DNA of 64,000 nucleotides from Aralia elata (GCA_034770075.1 CM068382.1:11736685-11800684); one strand, 5' to 3'. Counted from the stretch's first letter, positions 1 through 12,565 are shown. Translations and numbers: made by a program. Notes: a model not told the origin generated them from the letters alone.

Positions 1-416
1 TTGACAAACGAGTAAAACTCCATTAGGTATTCCTTAGCGAGCCACGTTCAGTGAACTTATTCTCCAATAAGCACCTACACACTTACTTTAGTGTCTCCAC
101 ACAAATGATTATGAGATCAATCATCTTATTCTTAAGGGCAAGCAACGTATGTGCTAATCTATCCGGATTCACTAATCCCCTTTTTAGTAATCCAACGATT
201 AGGAACGATTTTAGTTTGTGAACTATCTAGAATTTAGATCTCATTAGCATGATCACCATCATGATTCTAAAAGCATTGCTCAAAACTATGGGTTTATCAC
301 ATTTAATATAACAGCACTATGTAGATAATGTAAAATGCCTTTAATAACCGAATAAGATTACAAAGTATATGCTGCATCATATCAAATATGATTGGCTTGT
401 GTGCATACTACTTTCA
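1..416. other. Unidentified AT-rich sequence, possible copia LTR fragment
   Basis: No coding potential is seen. Homology of the neighbouring element L to element B stops abruptly near 416, inside the gag linker before the zinc knuckles. On the minus strand the new sequence starts with TG, as an LTR would. Its style (short phrases about 110-240 typical of copia LTRs) suggests a Ty1/copia LTR inserted in gag, but the other end lies outside the window and this is a guess. Confidence 0.35.
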
Positions 417-476
417 CTTATTACCCTTCTTAACCTCTCCTCCGGACTTGTTGCCCCCGGAAGATTGGCTATCACT

Positions 477-1250
477 CTATTTCCTTTTATTCGGGTTACT
501 TCTCTCGCTGCTTTCTCCTTTGATTCCTTCATGACCCTTCTTTTTGTCTTGAGTGAACTTTGCTAGAGCCTCGTTGCCTCCTTCGGCGATGATGGCCCTT
601 TCCAACAGCGTAAAAAATGTGTCAATCCTTAACACTGCCACGGTACTATACACCCATGGCTTCAGGCCTAATTCAAATCTCCTTGCCTTTCTCGCTTCGG
701 TGTCTACCTGGTGGGGTGCAAATCGGGCTAACTCATTAAATTTTGCTGCGTACTCTGCGACTGACATGTTCCCCTGTTTCAGCTCCAAGAACTTCACCTC
801 CATGTTCTGCTGAATACTCTTTGGGAAATAGTTCTCGAAGAATAGCTCCTTGAAACGTTCCCATGGTATCACACCATCTCCAACACGTCCTCTGTTGGCC
901 TTCCACCAATAGTTCGCTTCACCCTTCATCATAAAGGTGGCGAACCCTGTCTTCTGTTCTTCAGCCACCCTTGCAACCTCGAACACTTTTTCTATTTCTT
1001 TGATCCAGATTTGGGCTTCAATCGGGTCTAATGTTCCCTTGAACTCGGGAGGTCTTACTAGCTTAAAATCCTTGAAACTAGCCAAATGCTGCGCAGGCTG
1101 CCACTCTGGCTGTTCTCTAATAGGTGGGGGTCTATTTTGCATAGCTTCTGCCAATAACTCAGCAAGCGCTCTCATTGGGTCTAAATGACCCTGAGTGTTA
1201 TTAACCGATTCCTCAACCCTTTGGTGTCGTGGCTGTCTTCTTGGAGGCAT
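477..1250 (-). pseudogene. gag: Element L gag, N-terminal part
   Basis: Open for 257 codons from ATG 1250. The protein has a proline/arginine-rich N-terminus, then a plant gypsy Gag domain recognised by KGEANYWWKA, FFENYFP and SVAEYAAKFNELARF. The last part is a lysine-rich linker ending NPNKRK. It corresponds to residues of element B gag at 32835-33600 and keeps a start codon in frame, which B has lost. The stop at 477-479 is TAG where B has TGG, a G-to-A type change. The zinc knuckles expected downstream are missing because homology ends near 416. Gag would form the virus-like particle that packages the element RNA. It is not functional here. Confidence 0.85.
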
Positions 1251-1557
1251 AATCTAATAAAAGAAAACCGTTGGCTTTTACTACTAGATTTATGCCATAT
1301 GCAGAAAGTCATTTAAGTCAACAATTAAAAGTAAAAGCATCTATCAAACACATTTAATTTAACTAAAACAACTGCATTTATAATCATACACCAATGTTTT
1401 AATACAACCAGACTCAACATGTGGCATACTTCTATAAACGCTAAATGGCATGGCCTACCAACCATTAACTATCCCCTAACAAACAAAAATGGGGAATAAT
1501 AACCTTCCACCCCTCTACCAGAAACAAAATTGGGGTTTAACTACTATCCCATGCACG
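1251..1557 (-). other. Element L untranslated spacer between extra ORF and gag
   Basis: No ORF of note. It aligns with the B spacer at 32443-32834. Both hold phrases such as GGGGTGGAAGG and TTAGGGGATAGTTAATGGTTGG, so this leader is conserved in the family. Such a spacer could carry packaging or translation signals, but nothing specific can be read from it. Confidence 0.6.
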
Positions 1558-2457
1558 CTACAAGCATAGGGATTTACAACATAAGTATGCCCCTATTATA
1601 ACAAAAGTGGGACCTACTGCAAACAAAATGCTAAAAATAACACACCACCGCCTGCTGCGGCGAATTGCAACCCTGAGCTCCCGTCGAGCCAGCCTGTTAA
1701 CCACTCGGTGCCTAATCATGCGCTTGCTGCTCCCTTCATCCCTGGGGTACCTCCTCACCCTGTCCTTCAGCTTGCTAATGGAAGTGGTCAAGCCTAACCT
1801 GAGGGAATCAATCTCTGCAGTCAGGGCTGCCAACTGCTCTATAGCCTCATTTTGCTCCAGACGAGTAGTCTCCAGCTGATCCTCTACCCACTCTATCTGT
1901 CCTACCAGCACCACATTCCTATCTAAGAGGTCATAAACTATCACACCAAGCTGAATAGAAGCCCCACGCTAACCGTGAACTTCTGCCTCTAGCTTGGCAA
2001 TCCTCTGGTCCTTTTCTTGCAGTTTCTGGGTCAACTCAGCCTTTTTACCTAAAGTCTGATACGCTAATGACCTGTACTGCTCCTCTCGGTCCTGGTGATT
2101 CTGGTTCTGCTCCTCTAAGTGAGCTACTCGATTCTCGAGCTCCTCATTTCTATTTGTCAGCTCTTCGATGATGTCATTAGCAGTAGTGCCCATGCCATCT
2201 GCATACTCAGGTGGCTCATCATCCTTCGTTACTGGATCCTCCTGGGGGTCCTCATCCTCTCCCTCATCGCTTACCAGCCTCAGCACTCCTCCAGTAACTG
2301 GCTCCTCCTCAGAACCATACTCGGTCTCGATCTCAGACTCATCCCTAGTGTCCATCATCTCCGGCTCGCTCGGTTGCACCTCCACTAAATGCCCTGCGTC
2401 TACATGAATGTTTGTGAACTCCACCTCTCTAGCATGACTGGACTCTCCCATCTCAGA
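1558..2457 (-). pseudogene. Element L extra ORF upstream of gag (acidic, coiled-coil)
   Basis: A near-continuous frame between PBS and gag, homologous to 31626-32442 in element B. The presumed start is ATA at 2457 where B has ATG; an in-frame ATG follows at 2451. Residues about 15-95 are very acidic (EYGSEEEP, DEGEDEDPQEDP). Residues 105-160 look like a coiled coil (NRNEELENRVAHLEEQNQ). After an in-frame TAG at 1969-1971 (B has CAG) a second helical part follows, then an arginine-rich tail ending RRSRR. B stops there; L reads TGG and runs on to 1558. From start to that point the frame is 271 codons with a single internal stop. I do not recognise a family. The acidic, coiled-coil and basic-tail layout suggests a structural or nucleic-acid-contacting partner of Gag, which is inference. 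Confidence 0.7.
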
Positions 2458-2699
2458 TATCCTATAACCACAAATAGAAACAAATAGATAACAAGATGTC
2501 AGTGCCACAATAAAATATATTCATTGATAAAATGAAGTGATATTTTATCATGCACAACTCGGCTCGATGGATTTCCACAATCCACCTCCATACATGATCA
2601 CCAAATGAATCTCCTCGATCCATTTCCTAGCGTACTTAATACGAGTTTAAGAATAAGGTTATACCCTAGGTTTCGCAGTCCTAAAGTTTATAACTTACA

Positions 2700-2711
2700 G
2701 CTCTGATACCA
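2700..2711 (-). other. Primer-binding site of element L (initiator tRNA-Met)
   Basis: On the minus strand the LTR end is followed four bases later by TGGTATCAGAGC, the usual plant PBS complementary to the 3' end of initiator tRNA-Met. Element B has the same spacing and sequence. Confidence 0.85.
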
Positions 2712-2714
2712 ACC

Positions 2715-4848
2715 TGTGACACCCCCAAATTCAGGTACCAATACCTCGAATCTGGTGCTCATGATAAAATACATCCATACACCTCTAAACAACATAAATC
2801 AACTAATGCGGAATAAATAAACAAATGTTGTTCATTACAAAAGGTTTACTACGGTCCCAAGGTCTATAACCTTAAATAAATACATCGCAGAATACAATAA
2901 TAATACAAAACGATTCCACGATTACATAACAGGATAGTACATATAACTATTCCTTAAGCTTTCCCTTGCCTTTGTCCGCTTTGGAACTCCCCGACTTAAC
3001 TGCAATAGGTTCATGATATAGCAAGGGTGAGCAACTACTTTGCTCAGCAAGTTTAAAATGAATAAAGAGGATATATATCACGAATGAATGGAAATAATAA
3101 TCGCATAGTTCAACAATTTAAGAACATTGAAGAAATAACTGAAAATATAATCAAAGTTCAAATGAAATAATGAATATTGATTATTTACCGCTGAGTGGTC
3201 CAATAGACCATGAACTATTTGGCTAAAGGATCAGTCATTCAACTAACCCTTTTAAACGCCTGGCCCGTCAGTAGTACTTGAGAGGATCAGCCTCTCGTAC
3301 CCTATGTATATGCATAACATTTAACTCTGACTGCATCGAATAACCGACACATTAAAATTCCCTAAATAAGGGTTGCTCTCTCAGTCCAAAAATCCATACC
3401 AACAGCCGGTTTGGATAGCTTTTAAAATAATAACCTGTACATGTCTAGCCAAAACAAATAGCGTAGACAATTCCCTTAAACAGTTTAGAAATAAAGAACT
3501 TATGTTTCACAGTCCAACAACATATTACGAATTCAAATGCACAATGTGCGAATATCAATAATTATCCTTGATGTGGAGTAATTAATAATAATTAAACTAC
3601 TAATATGGTTTGAAAGTAATAACTCCATTTGAGTCATGAAACTTGCAACAATATACAACATTCGTCTTGCTTAAATAAAAATAGTTGAGTAAGGAACTTG
3701 CAATAATATAGAATGATTGCTCAATCAATAAATAACTCGCACAATAAATAAAAGTTGTACGGTTGAGAAAACCTGCCCAATATTAAATTGAGTTAAGGAA
3801 AGGAAACTTGCATAACATAAACATGTTTGCACGAAATAAAAAGAATAGTGCATAAGGTTTAGAAACTTGCCCAACACAAGGGTTAGACAAGGGTTAAAGA
3901 AGAACTTGCCTGAAGCGCTGCTACAATATTATAACACACGCTCCTTAATATCCTACACATGTAAATACATATTCGTATAACAATTAGTCACATAAAGTCT
4001 AAGTTCAAAACGGACGCTGCATCATTAAAACACATTGATTGTCCTGCGACTTTCTTCCCTTTTTCGGCGACTTCTTCCTTCTTCCTTCTTCCTTCTTCCT
4101 TCTTGCTACAGATTTTCCCTCTCTCTCTCTATCTGCTGATGGAATGGTGTTGATGGAATGCAAGAGAGAATTGGAATGGTTTGAATGGGATGGGAGAGTG
4201 GAGTAATTTTGAGAGAAGTGGGTTGGGTGCTCAATGTGGCTTGCCGGCAACTCCCTCTACTCTCTCATTTGATTGGTCTAAATTGGTGGGTTGGTTCCCT
4301 CTTGGAGTAACAAGCCAAAATAAATACCCAAATACACCAAAAATATATCCGAAAACTCTCACTTTTGTACCAAAACTGATAAATAACTCTATCCAAAATT
4401 AAAATGGGTACTCCCATAAATTATTGGGACGCATAAAAATAATTATTGTGGGATTTGTCCAAACATTCAGAACACCCATATAACACATTTCAGATACAAA
4501 TAAAATCACGTATCAGCTCAAATAAAATTTCCGACGCTTGAAAAAATTATTTGTTCGCATACACGCATTTATGAAATTTATTAAAATTGAAAAAGACAGA
4601 AAAAAATTATGGCGTGAATAGTGCCTCGGGGAACGTGCCCCGTGAATAGTGATTTAACGACGCTACGCGAAATCAATTATTCACTTAATCAAAACTATAA
4701 CACGTAAAATTTTATGCATTCACATAATCCAGGTTGTCACACAACCTTTAAACATGCAACACAAAAATAATATTAATAAAATATAATATATTAATTAATA
4801 TTCAAAAATTCGAATTACAAGGTAAATCCCGAATTTCCGGTCGTTACA
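2715..4848 (-). repeat. 5' LTR of element L (2.13 kb)
   Basis: Starts TGTAACGACC (4848 down) and ends GGGGGTGTCACA (2715), as in element B. It is about 1.3 kb shorter than the B LTR because it lacks the B segment from roughly 28790 to 30170. The LTR sense strand has a GA-rich stretch (4080-4130 on plus). A hairpin-forming motif at 3028-3046 (plus strand TGAGCAA, spacer, TTGCTCA) lies near the LTR 3' end and is shared with A and B. Confidence 0.85.
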
Positions 4849-6083
4849 TAGAATCTCTGGTACCCTTTGGTACTCAACAAGTCCAGCAGACTTGACTTTG
4901 GTTGGTCACCTATTGACCCTTTCACTTGATTGGGAGTGTTTGTTTTGGTGCTACTAAGTTGCTTGAAGCATATAGGCTGATGAACTCAGTAGCGAAGCAA
5001 GATGTTTGTCTCTGATCGTAGAGTGGTACTTTGACATATTTAATTTGTTTTCGTCGTACTTGCTTATTTATTTCTTCAATCTTTTTGCCTTATATCAATG
5101 CCTCTGAATCCTTTCGTTGAGTATGAGACCGCTGCATATGATATTTCCGTTGAGACTTTTTGCTGAACTTAGGAATAGTTTATTCCTTATTGTGCGCGGT
5201 AGTGGGGTGAGTCAGCATCCATTATGTTGCTCCAAGATGATGGAAAGGATAGTGCTCTGAATATCTGCAAACCATAGCTGTTTGTTCCCCACTGATTTTG
5301 ATTCTTCGTTCAGTTCAATTAAGTATTCAGCAACTGTCTTGGGTAGGTCATTCTACTGATCAGTCAATATAGATAACGTAGAATATCGAATTCAGTTCTT
5401 GGTTGCTTGTCTGAATGAGGGTCGTAGAATGTTTGGCTGACTATATGATCTTTTAGTGAGACTTGATTCTTGCAGACATTTATGGTGATGTTTCATGTTG
5501 CGCTTGGATCACTTAGAGATAACATCAATCTTTTGTCCCTATATCTCTTTGAGAACTATCATCTTGTTAATGCAGATGTGACTCTACGATCGATCTTACT
5601 TGATGGCAGGATTAACTCTACGATCACTCTACATTTGTCTGGCCGAGTCTCACTATACGTTAGCCTGGTCCAACTCTACGACTCAACCGACCCAGCTTCA
5701 CTCTATGTTAGCTTGATTCAACTCTACGATTCCGAGATAGAGCTTTGTGACTGACCGAGCCTCACTCTACGTTGGCCTTATCCAACTCTACGATTCCGAG
5801 AGAGAGCTTAGCCTGGTCCAACTCTTACGTACCTTCAAGCTGTTTGAACTCTAAGTTGGCTGACTGCTCTACGATCCTTTATTGGATGATGACTTGTGTA
5901 GGACTCAATGATTAGTCTAGCCTTTGTTTTTTACATATACCAATTCAGCTCATAAGATCAACCTAACAAGTTTGATCTTTTCTATCTAAGTCCTTGTACA
6001 TCAAATCTTTGTAAGGACTTTAGCTACTGAAACACGTATACATTAATATCACAACATCAAATTAAAACCTGTGATTCCTAACA
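4849..6083 (-). repeat. 3' LTR of element S, truncated by element L
   Basis: Aligns closely with about 23927-25158. The outer boundary reads TGTTAGGAATCAC on the minus strand at 6083. The rest of the LTR lies beyond element L, outside the window. Eight copies of CTCTACG/CGTAGAG fall here, seven of them between 5582 and 5873. Confidence 0.85.
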
Positions 6084-6097
6084 ATCTCCCCTATTTG
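6084..6097 (-). other. Polypurine tract of element S
   Basis: Directly next to the 3' LTR; on the minus strand it reads AAATAGGGGAGAT. It would prime plus-strand DNA synthesis. From about 6098 to 6300 there is AT-rich noncoding sequence between the accessory ORF and this tract. Confidence 0.75.
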
Positions 6098-6300
6098 ATG
6101 TTGACATAAACCAGTAGTTTTTAATCATCTCATTAATTCTAATGCAATTGCTTATAAAGATAAACGTGTCTTATAATACAGTAAGCAACTGTATTTCTAG
6201 ATAAAATCATGAATTTTATTGAAGAACATATGAATGTTACAATAAATAACAGTTACATCAGTAAAGAGATAGAAGAAGAGAAAAAAATGTTTTTCAGACC

Positions 6301-9300
6301 TTAGTTCCTACCTCTTCCTCTTGTTACTCTTTTTTTGATTCTTGGAGGATTTGCCAGCTCATAAGCCACTCTTTGTCTATGCCTTTCTCTGCCTTCTTCA
6401 GTCATGTGTTGGAATTCCTCAACCTGCTCTTGACGGAGTCCGGATGATGTCCTATGACTTCCTTCTTCACCATAGTGATGAGTCCCATACAAATGGCGAT
6501 TCAAGAGAGCAGGATCTCCTGATGGTATACGTACTCCGGTGGTGGTTACATCAGGTTGCCTTCTAAGGACTTCACTCCTTATTGGAATAGCATTGACTGG
6601 CTCTAGCTCATCATTAGGATTGGATGGTTTGCTTCTCTGTTCCTCCCCACTTCTGCTTGATTCTCCCCTATTCCCCTTATGACCATTCTCCCCCTTTATG
6701 TCAGCATCCAGGGTTCGAACATCTTGAGAGAGTTGTTGCATACCTTGCACCAGTTCTTGCATTTGTGAATGAGACTAAAGAATGTCATTCCTGTTTTCTT
6801 GGACCATTTCTTCAGTTTGTATTCTTTGGTGATGGATCATAGCCAAGGTTGCATCTGAGCGCTGCATTTGCTGAAGGGAGGCTTCCTTGAAATGATGAAT
6901 ATAGTCTCAAAGCTCAAGGATGTGGTCATTTGTGGCTTTGTTTGATTGCTCAATCACTTGTTGTAGTGATATGACTGTGGCTTTGTGTTTGGCAATTTCA
7001 TCATGATAAAGCTGGTCCCTTTTGTCGATGCCTGCCATCAATTCTTTGAGTAACTCCCTCAGCCGTTGGGTCAGTACAGTACCTACAATATTAGAGTGAT
7101 TATTTGCAGCATCAATAACATTGTCAAGTTTTCGATGGAGGGCTAGAGAATTTGCTTCAAGATTCTCCTCCATGTTTGTCGCCATGTGTACTATGAGATC
7201 GGCCATTTGATCCTTAGTGGGCAGTTGGTTGACTCGATCTAGAATTTGTTTTATCTCAGTTGAAGGTCCTTCCTTATCGCTTCTTTGAAGATTGGATAGG
7301 GCAGTAAAAATGTCAAAGAATTCATTATTTGAGGAAGATAGAATATCAGACTGAGTGAGTGGGGCAGACATTTATTATGTGGGAAGGGATACTTGATCAA
7401 TCGTAGAGTCAGGGTTTTCTTCGTTTGGGGACTCTACGTTTGTGGACTCTATGTTTCGGGTTAGGAGTTTGGGTTGTGTGTCAGTCATAGATTTTAGGGA
7501 CTCTATGACAAGAAGTGGTTGTTCAGTTTGTCCATCAGTCAGAGTGTTGAGACCCTGTGACTGGAAGTTGGTTCCTTGGGTTAGGAATGACCTCAATCCA
7601 TCTGGGCAATTCATCGAATAGATAGAAGATTGATGACGGAGAGTGATTTAGCTTGAAGGATGAAGGAATATAATATACCTTTTGCTCGTTAACGTGGAAT
7701 GAGCTGTTGGTAAGCAGCTTCTGAGCAAAGGTGCCAATTCTTGGAAATTCTTGGGCAAGCACTGAGATTGCTGGGTAAGTCTTAAAGGCCCAGAACATGT
7801 GATCCAAGAATTTAGGATTAGAGCCTGGTGGAAGGACATCCTTAGTAGGTAGGCAAATAAGTAGTTATAATTTAGGTGCCTTTCTTCATTTCTTCCTTCA
7901 ACAATGATTTTCAGGCTTTCATCTTCACTATCATCACTTGTCCCATCACTAATTTCTACAGCCTCAGCTTCTTCAACCAATGGTTCTTTTTCAGGTTCAG
8001 TTGCTTGAGGGGTTGAGAGGATTTCATCATGAGCCTCTAATAGCTCCCCCTCAACCTGAGCGTGAACTTGCTCAGGGACTTCAGGAGTCTCCCCCTCAGC
8101 TTGATCCTTGCTTGTTTTACCAGCTTCTTGATACACCCCTTCAGTAAGGACTTCTTCCCTTTCTGATGCAATTGGGATTCTTCCCACACTATCAGCTGCA
8201 AATTGGTCAGAGGTCATTAGTCTTCTTTCTTCGTCCTTGATTCGCATCATTGTTTCTCTGAGCTCCTTTTTGGGCTACAGTCATCAGCCTTTTCTTCATT
8301 TTCTTTCGCTTGGGTTCAGTGACCTTCTCAGCCGTCTCTTCACATTCTTCTTGATGCTCTAGTGTGTCAACCATTATAGCTTCTTGTTTTTCAGCAACAT
8401 ATTCAATGTTAGGCTGACCAGCCTCATTAGCATCATCTTCAGCTCTTGACTCTACGATCATAAAGTTGGGGTCTTTAACAATCATAGAGAGGCTTTTCTT
8501 TGAGCTGCGTTTTCCCTTCTTATGATACACCTTAAGGATAGGTGTATTTTCATTAGTTACTTCTCCTTTTTGCTTCTGCATCCTTTTTTTTCACTGGTGG
8601 TTGTTCATTAGGCAGAGCAGGAGTTTCTGGCTTTTGGGAAGTCTCATTTGTTGATCCTTGAGGTTCATCCTCTATTTGAGACACCTCTTTAGTCTTTCTC
8701 TTCCCTTTGTTCTTCCTGCTCAAGGCTGGTTGTTCTTGATTTCTGCTCAGGACTGGTTGTTCCTGATTTACCTCTTCAGTATCTTCAATGACTGACAAGT
8801 TTCCCATTAGGGGCCTCTTTACTCCACTTATCCGTCCACTAGATTCAGACTGGATTATCCTCAAGTTTTCTACTGGATTTCTCTTCCAGTTTACAAACAA
8901 CTTCTTTGTGATCTTCTTGTTGGGGTTGAGGGTTTCACCTTCATCATCCTCAATTTTGTCACCAAGTGCTAATTGCAGAAGGATGCTTATGGACCTTCCA
9001 TAGAACATTTTCCCACTGCCCTTGGATTTCTCAATGCTTTGAACTCGGTTGCCAATCCATTCATTAATAGGGCTCCAAAGTTGATGTCAATTTTGAAGAT
9101 GATTGCAGTCATGATCTTTAGTTGAAGTTCATTAACTGAATCATGAGCTGTATCTTTGCAAAGAATACACTTTCCCACAATATCAGCAAGAAATTCATAC
9201 TTTTGGGGAAGCTCCTTTTTCTTCAACCCTTTTAACTTAGGATTGTCCTTGTGATGCATTTGCTTTAGCCCTGCTTCTCTATCGATGTAGCTTAGAGAGG

Positions 9301-9577
9301 TGAGGCCTTCTGAGTTGAGGCCTAGGGCTAGATTTATTTATGACGAACTGAGTTGAATGGATGTGCCCTTTACTTTGGTGGATAAAATACCATCAGCATA
9401 GACTCCATTGTCGTAGAACTCTTTCACCAATTTTGAGTAAATTCTTGTTTTGGTCTCAAGAGCCTCCTGTAATCCAGCACGCTTTAGGAGAGAAATGATC
9501 TTCTGATACTGCCTCTCAGCGTTGGAGAAATCGTCAAAATCTAGTTTGTTGCCCGGAATGACCGGAGATGGTGCCAT
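6301..9577 (-). pseudogene. Element S accessory ORF downstream of pol (env-like position)
   Basis: A long decayed coding region after RNase H, where SIRE-type elements carry an env-like or accessory ORF. It starts at ATG 9577 (MAPSPVIPGNK). The first 230 residues resemble a plant transposon-associated domain (EFYDNGVYADG, then HHKDNPKL, then GKCILCKDTAHDSVNELQ). The middle is lysine- and glutamate-rich with low complexity. The C-terminal third, about 7371-6301, is helical and coiled-coil-like (LRELLKELMAGIDKRDQLYHDE) and ends in a basic RGRGRN tail. No convincing signal peptide or membrane segment is seen, so calling it an envelope protein is not justified. Visible damage: TAA at 9338-9340 in frame, and frameshifts near 9010, 8580, 8240 and 7810, with more stops below 7375. 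The function is unknown. Confidence 0.7.
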
Positions 9578-9980
9578 TGTTGATTCCTGAAACAGAAGCG
9601 AAGGTATCTGAGTGTATGTCTGTACTTTGAATAATTAGGGTTTTGGCGAGAGGGAGAGACGATTGAAATTTTGAAATCAGAAAGCGTAAAAAGAGTGTTA
9701 ACTGTTACGAACTGAATTTAAAAACTTCCCTCTTAATGATCTGAGTAGGACACACATTTCGTTCTGAGTGAGGCATGTCTTCTATTTTGTGGGATAAGAC
9801 CTTCTTGCCTTTGGCTCCCCCTAAGTTTTATAATTCCTCCTTGAGTCATTCTGACTCTACGAACGCTTGCCCACTCTACGAACGGTTCCTGTCCCACTCT
9901 ACGAACATGCTATTATACTCTACGACTTCTTCTGTGTTTGGCTTTCATTTTGCAGAGTTAGTCGGTTCCAACACAAAGTA
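9578..9980 (-). other. Spacer between pol and accessory ORF of element S
   Basis: About 400 bases without an ORF. It holds four CTCTACG words at 9855, 9874, 9897 and 9918, three of them as ACTCTACGAAC. This is the tightest cluster outside the LTRs. The position suits a promoter or splice region for the accessory ORF, but that is inference. Confidence 0.55.
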
Positions 9981-12561
9981 TTATGAATGCAAGTTCAGCA
10001 TTCCTAGTTTACTTATCAGTATGATAAACCTTGACTTATCCAATGGTTTTGTATATACATCAGCAAGCTGATTTTCAGTTGGAATATAGCTTAATGAAAT
10101 GTTACCATTTTGCACATGATCTCTAATGAAATGATATCTTATATCTATGTGCTTGGTTCTTGAGTGCATGACAGGATTATAAGTTATAGCAATAGCACTG
10201 GTATTATCACAATGTATAGGAATAGATTTAAACTCAAACCCATAGTCAGCTAGTTGATTTTTCATCCAAAGGATTTGTGCACAACAACTGCCGGCTGTAA
10301 TGTATTCAGCCTCTGCTATTGAGGTTGATACTGAGTTTTGCTTTTTGCTAAACCAAGAGACAAGTCGACTTCCAAGTAATTGACATGTTCCACTTGTGCT
10401 CTTTCTATCGATTTTACAACCTGCATAATCAGCATCTGAGTATCCTATTAGATCAAAGGGTGACTCCTTAGGACATTAAAGTCCCAAGCTAGGAGTGCCC
10501 TTCAGATACCTGAAAATCCTTTTTACAGCCATTAAATGTGATTCCTTGGGATTGGCTTAAAATCTAGCACAAATACAAGTAGCAAACATGATATCTGGTC
10601 TACTAGCTGTTAAGTATAGGAGAGACCCTATCATACTTCTGTATTGAGTAATATCAATACTTTTACCTTTCTCATCTTTGTCAAGCTTAGTTGCAGATGC
10701 CATGGGAGTTTTCATGATGGTGGCTGAATCCATGCCATACTTCTTTAATAAGTCTTTGATGTATTTGCCTTGGTTGATGAATACGCCTTCATCAATTTGC
10801 TTCACTTGAAGTCCAAGGAAGAAGTTCAGTTCTCCCATCATGCTCATTTCGAATTTCCTCTGCATTAGCTTGATAAACCTTTCACACAACTTTTCATCAG
10901 TAGAACCAAAAATAATATCATCCACATAGATTTGAACTAGAAGTGATTTATCCCTGTGTTTCCTCAGGAATAAAGTAGTGTCTACTCTACCTCTACTGAA
11001 TCCTTTTTCAGTAAGAAAATTTGTAAGAGTTTCATACTATGCTCTAGGTGCTTGCTTTAAGCCATATAAAGCTTTATCTAATTTATACACATAATTAGAA
11101 AAGGTTAGATTGATAAAACCTGGAGGTTGTTCCACATAGACTTCTTCTTGAAGTTCTCCATTGAGAAAGACACTCTTGACATCCATTTGGAAGACTTTAA
11201 ATTTCATGTGAGCTGCATGGGCAAGGAAAATTCTGATAGCTTCTAATCTTACAACAGGAGTAAAGGTTTCATCATAGTCAATCCCTTCTTCTTGTGAGTA
11301 GCCTTTAGCTACCAATCTTACTTTGTTCCTTGTGATGACACCTTCTTTATCCATCTTGTTCCTGAAAACCCATTTGGTGCCAATGACTGAATGTTGTTCT
11401 GGCCTTTCAACTAGTCTCCAGACTTTGCTTCTTTCAAATTGGTTGAGCTCTTCTTGCATGGCCTTTATCCAGCTTGAATCTCTTAATGCTTCTTCTACCT
11501 TCTTGGGCTCTATTTGAGAGAGAAAGCTTAGGTAGATGCATTCATTTTGAGTTGCTAACCTTGTCTTCACTCTAGCATTAGGATCCCCAATGATAAGATC
11601 TTCAATGTGATCCTTTGTCTATTTTCTCCTTCTTGGGACATCTGTTTTGATGCTCTCTTGTCTGAGTTCTTCTAGATTGACTTCAGGTTCAGGTCGTAGA
11701 GTCTCACTGTCTGGCATTGTGAACTCTACGATTTTGTCTTCTCGCTCCGTGTTTTCTGGTTCTGGTTCTTTGTTCGTAGTGTCTAACTCTACGTTTTTTG
11801 ATTCTGCGATCGTGTTCTTTTCTCCACTTTCGTTGAGTGGAGTATTCTTCCTTACAGAGTCTAATTTGTCAAAGGTTATATGAATGGAAACTTCTATAGT
11901 TAGAGACTCTTTGTTGAATACCCTGTATGCTTTACGATCGATAACATAACCCAGAAAGATTCCTTCATTTGACTTTGGCTGGAATTTGGTCAGGTACTTC
12001 TTTCCATTGTTGAGAATGTAACATAGACAGCTAAAAGCACGAAAGTAGCTGATGTTTGGCTTTCTTCCTTTCCACAACTCATAAGGAGTCTTCTTGAGAG
12101 TTGAGTGAACAAGAGATCTGTTTTGAGTGTAGCAAGCAGTGTTGACAGCTTCTACCCAGAAGTACTCACGTAGGTAGGCAGCTGTAAGTAGAGTTCTTCC
12201 TGCTTCAATCAGAGTCCTATTCTTTCTTTCAGCTACTCCATTTTGTTGAGGAGTTCTTGGAGCTGAGAAGTTATGATTGATGTCATTTTCTTCACAATAC
12301 TGTTCTACCTCAGAGAAATCAAACTCTCTTCCATGATCACTTCTGATAGCTTTGATTTTCTCTTCTTCCTCATTCATGACTAGTTTGAACAGCTTGATTG
12401 GTTGAGAGCTAGTTTCATCCTTAGAACTTAGAAAGAATGTCCATGTGAACCTGGTGTAGTCATCCACTACTACCAATGAATACCTCTTTCCTCCAAGGCT
12501 TGCAGTTGGGATACGCCCAAATAAATCCATATGGAGTAACTGCAGGGGCTTATCATTTGAG
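9981..12561 (-). pseudogene. pol: Element S pol: integrase core, reverse transcriptase, RNase H
   Basis: One reading frame, interrupted by nonsense codons but with no frameshift that I see in the parts checked. The integrase core (12530-11900) shows the catalytic triad context: MDLFG, IRSDHGREF and QNGVAERKNR. RT has FQMDVKSVFLNGE, YGLKQAPRA and YVDDIIFGS (near 10930). RNase H ends with HIDIRYHFIRD and TENQLADVYTKPLD. In-frame stops include TAG at 11619-11621, TAG at 11037-11039 (expected TGG after KQAPRA) and TAA at 10557-10559. These are the kinds of change given by C-to-T or G-to-A mutation. The 5' part of integrase lies beyond N, at 20766 onward. It would make and insert cDNA in the particle and nucleus; it is inactive here. 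Confidence 0.9.
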
Positions 12562-12565
12562 TTGA
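12561..12565. repeat. Target-site duplication GTTGA of element N
   Basis: GTTGA here and again at 20761-20765, exactly outside the first and third LTR of N. It shows that the whole three-LTR unit sits in one insertion site within copia integrase. Confidence 0.9.

Larger units (their letters stand above)
416..4848 (-). mobile_element. Element L: Tekay/Del-type Ty3/gypsy retrotransposon, 5' part
   Basis: In minus-strand order this holds a 5' LTR (4848-2715), a tRNA-Met type PBS (2711-2700), an extra ORF (2457-1558) and the start of gag (1250-477). Then it is cut off near 416. The LTR start, LTR end, PBS, extra ORF and gag all match element B on the opposite strand, so L and B belong to one family. 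It is inserted in the 3' LTR of copia element S: the copia LTR resumes at 4849 exactly where its other copy continues at about 23927. The target duplication on this side would be TAGAA (4849-4853); its partner lies outside the window. Confidence 0.85.

Noticed and set aside
6301..9577. A host gene with acidic and coiled-coil parts
   Set aside because: It sits between copia RNase H and the copia PPT on the same strand, so it belongs to the element.
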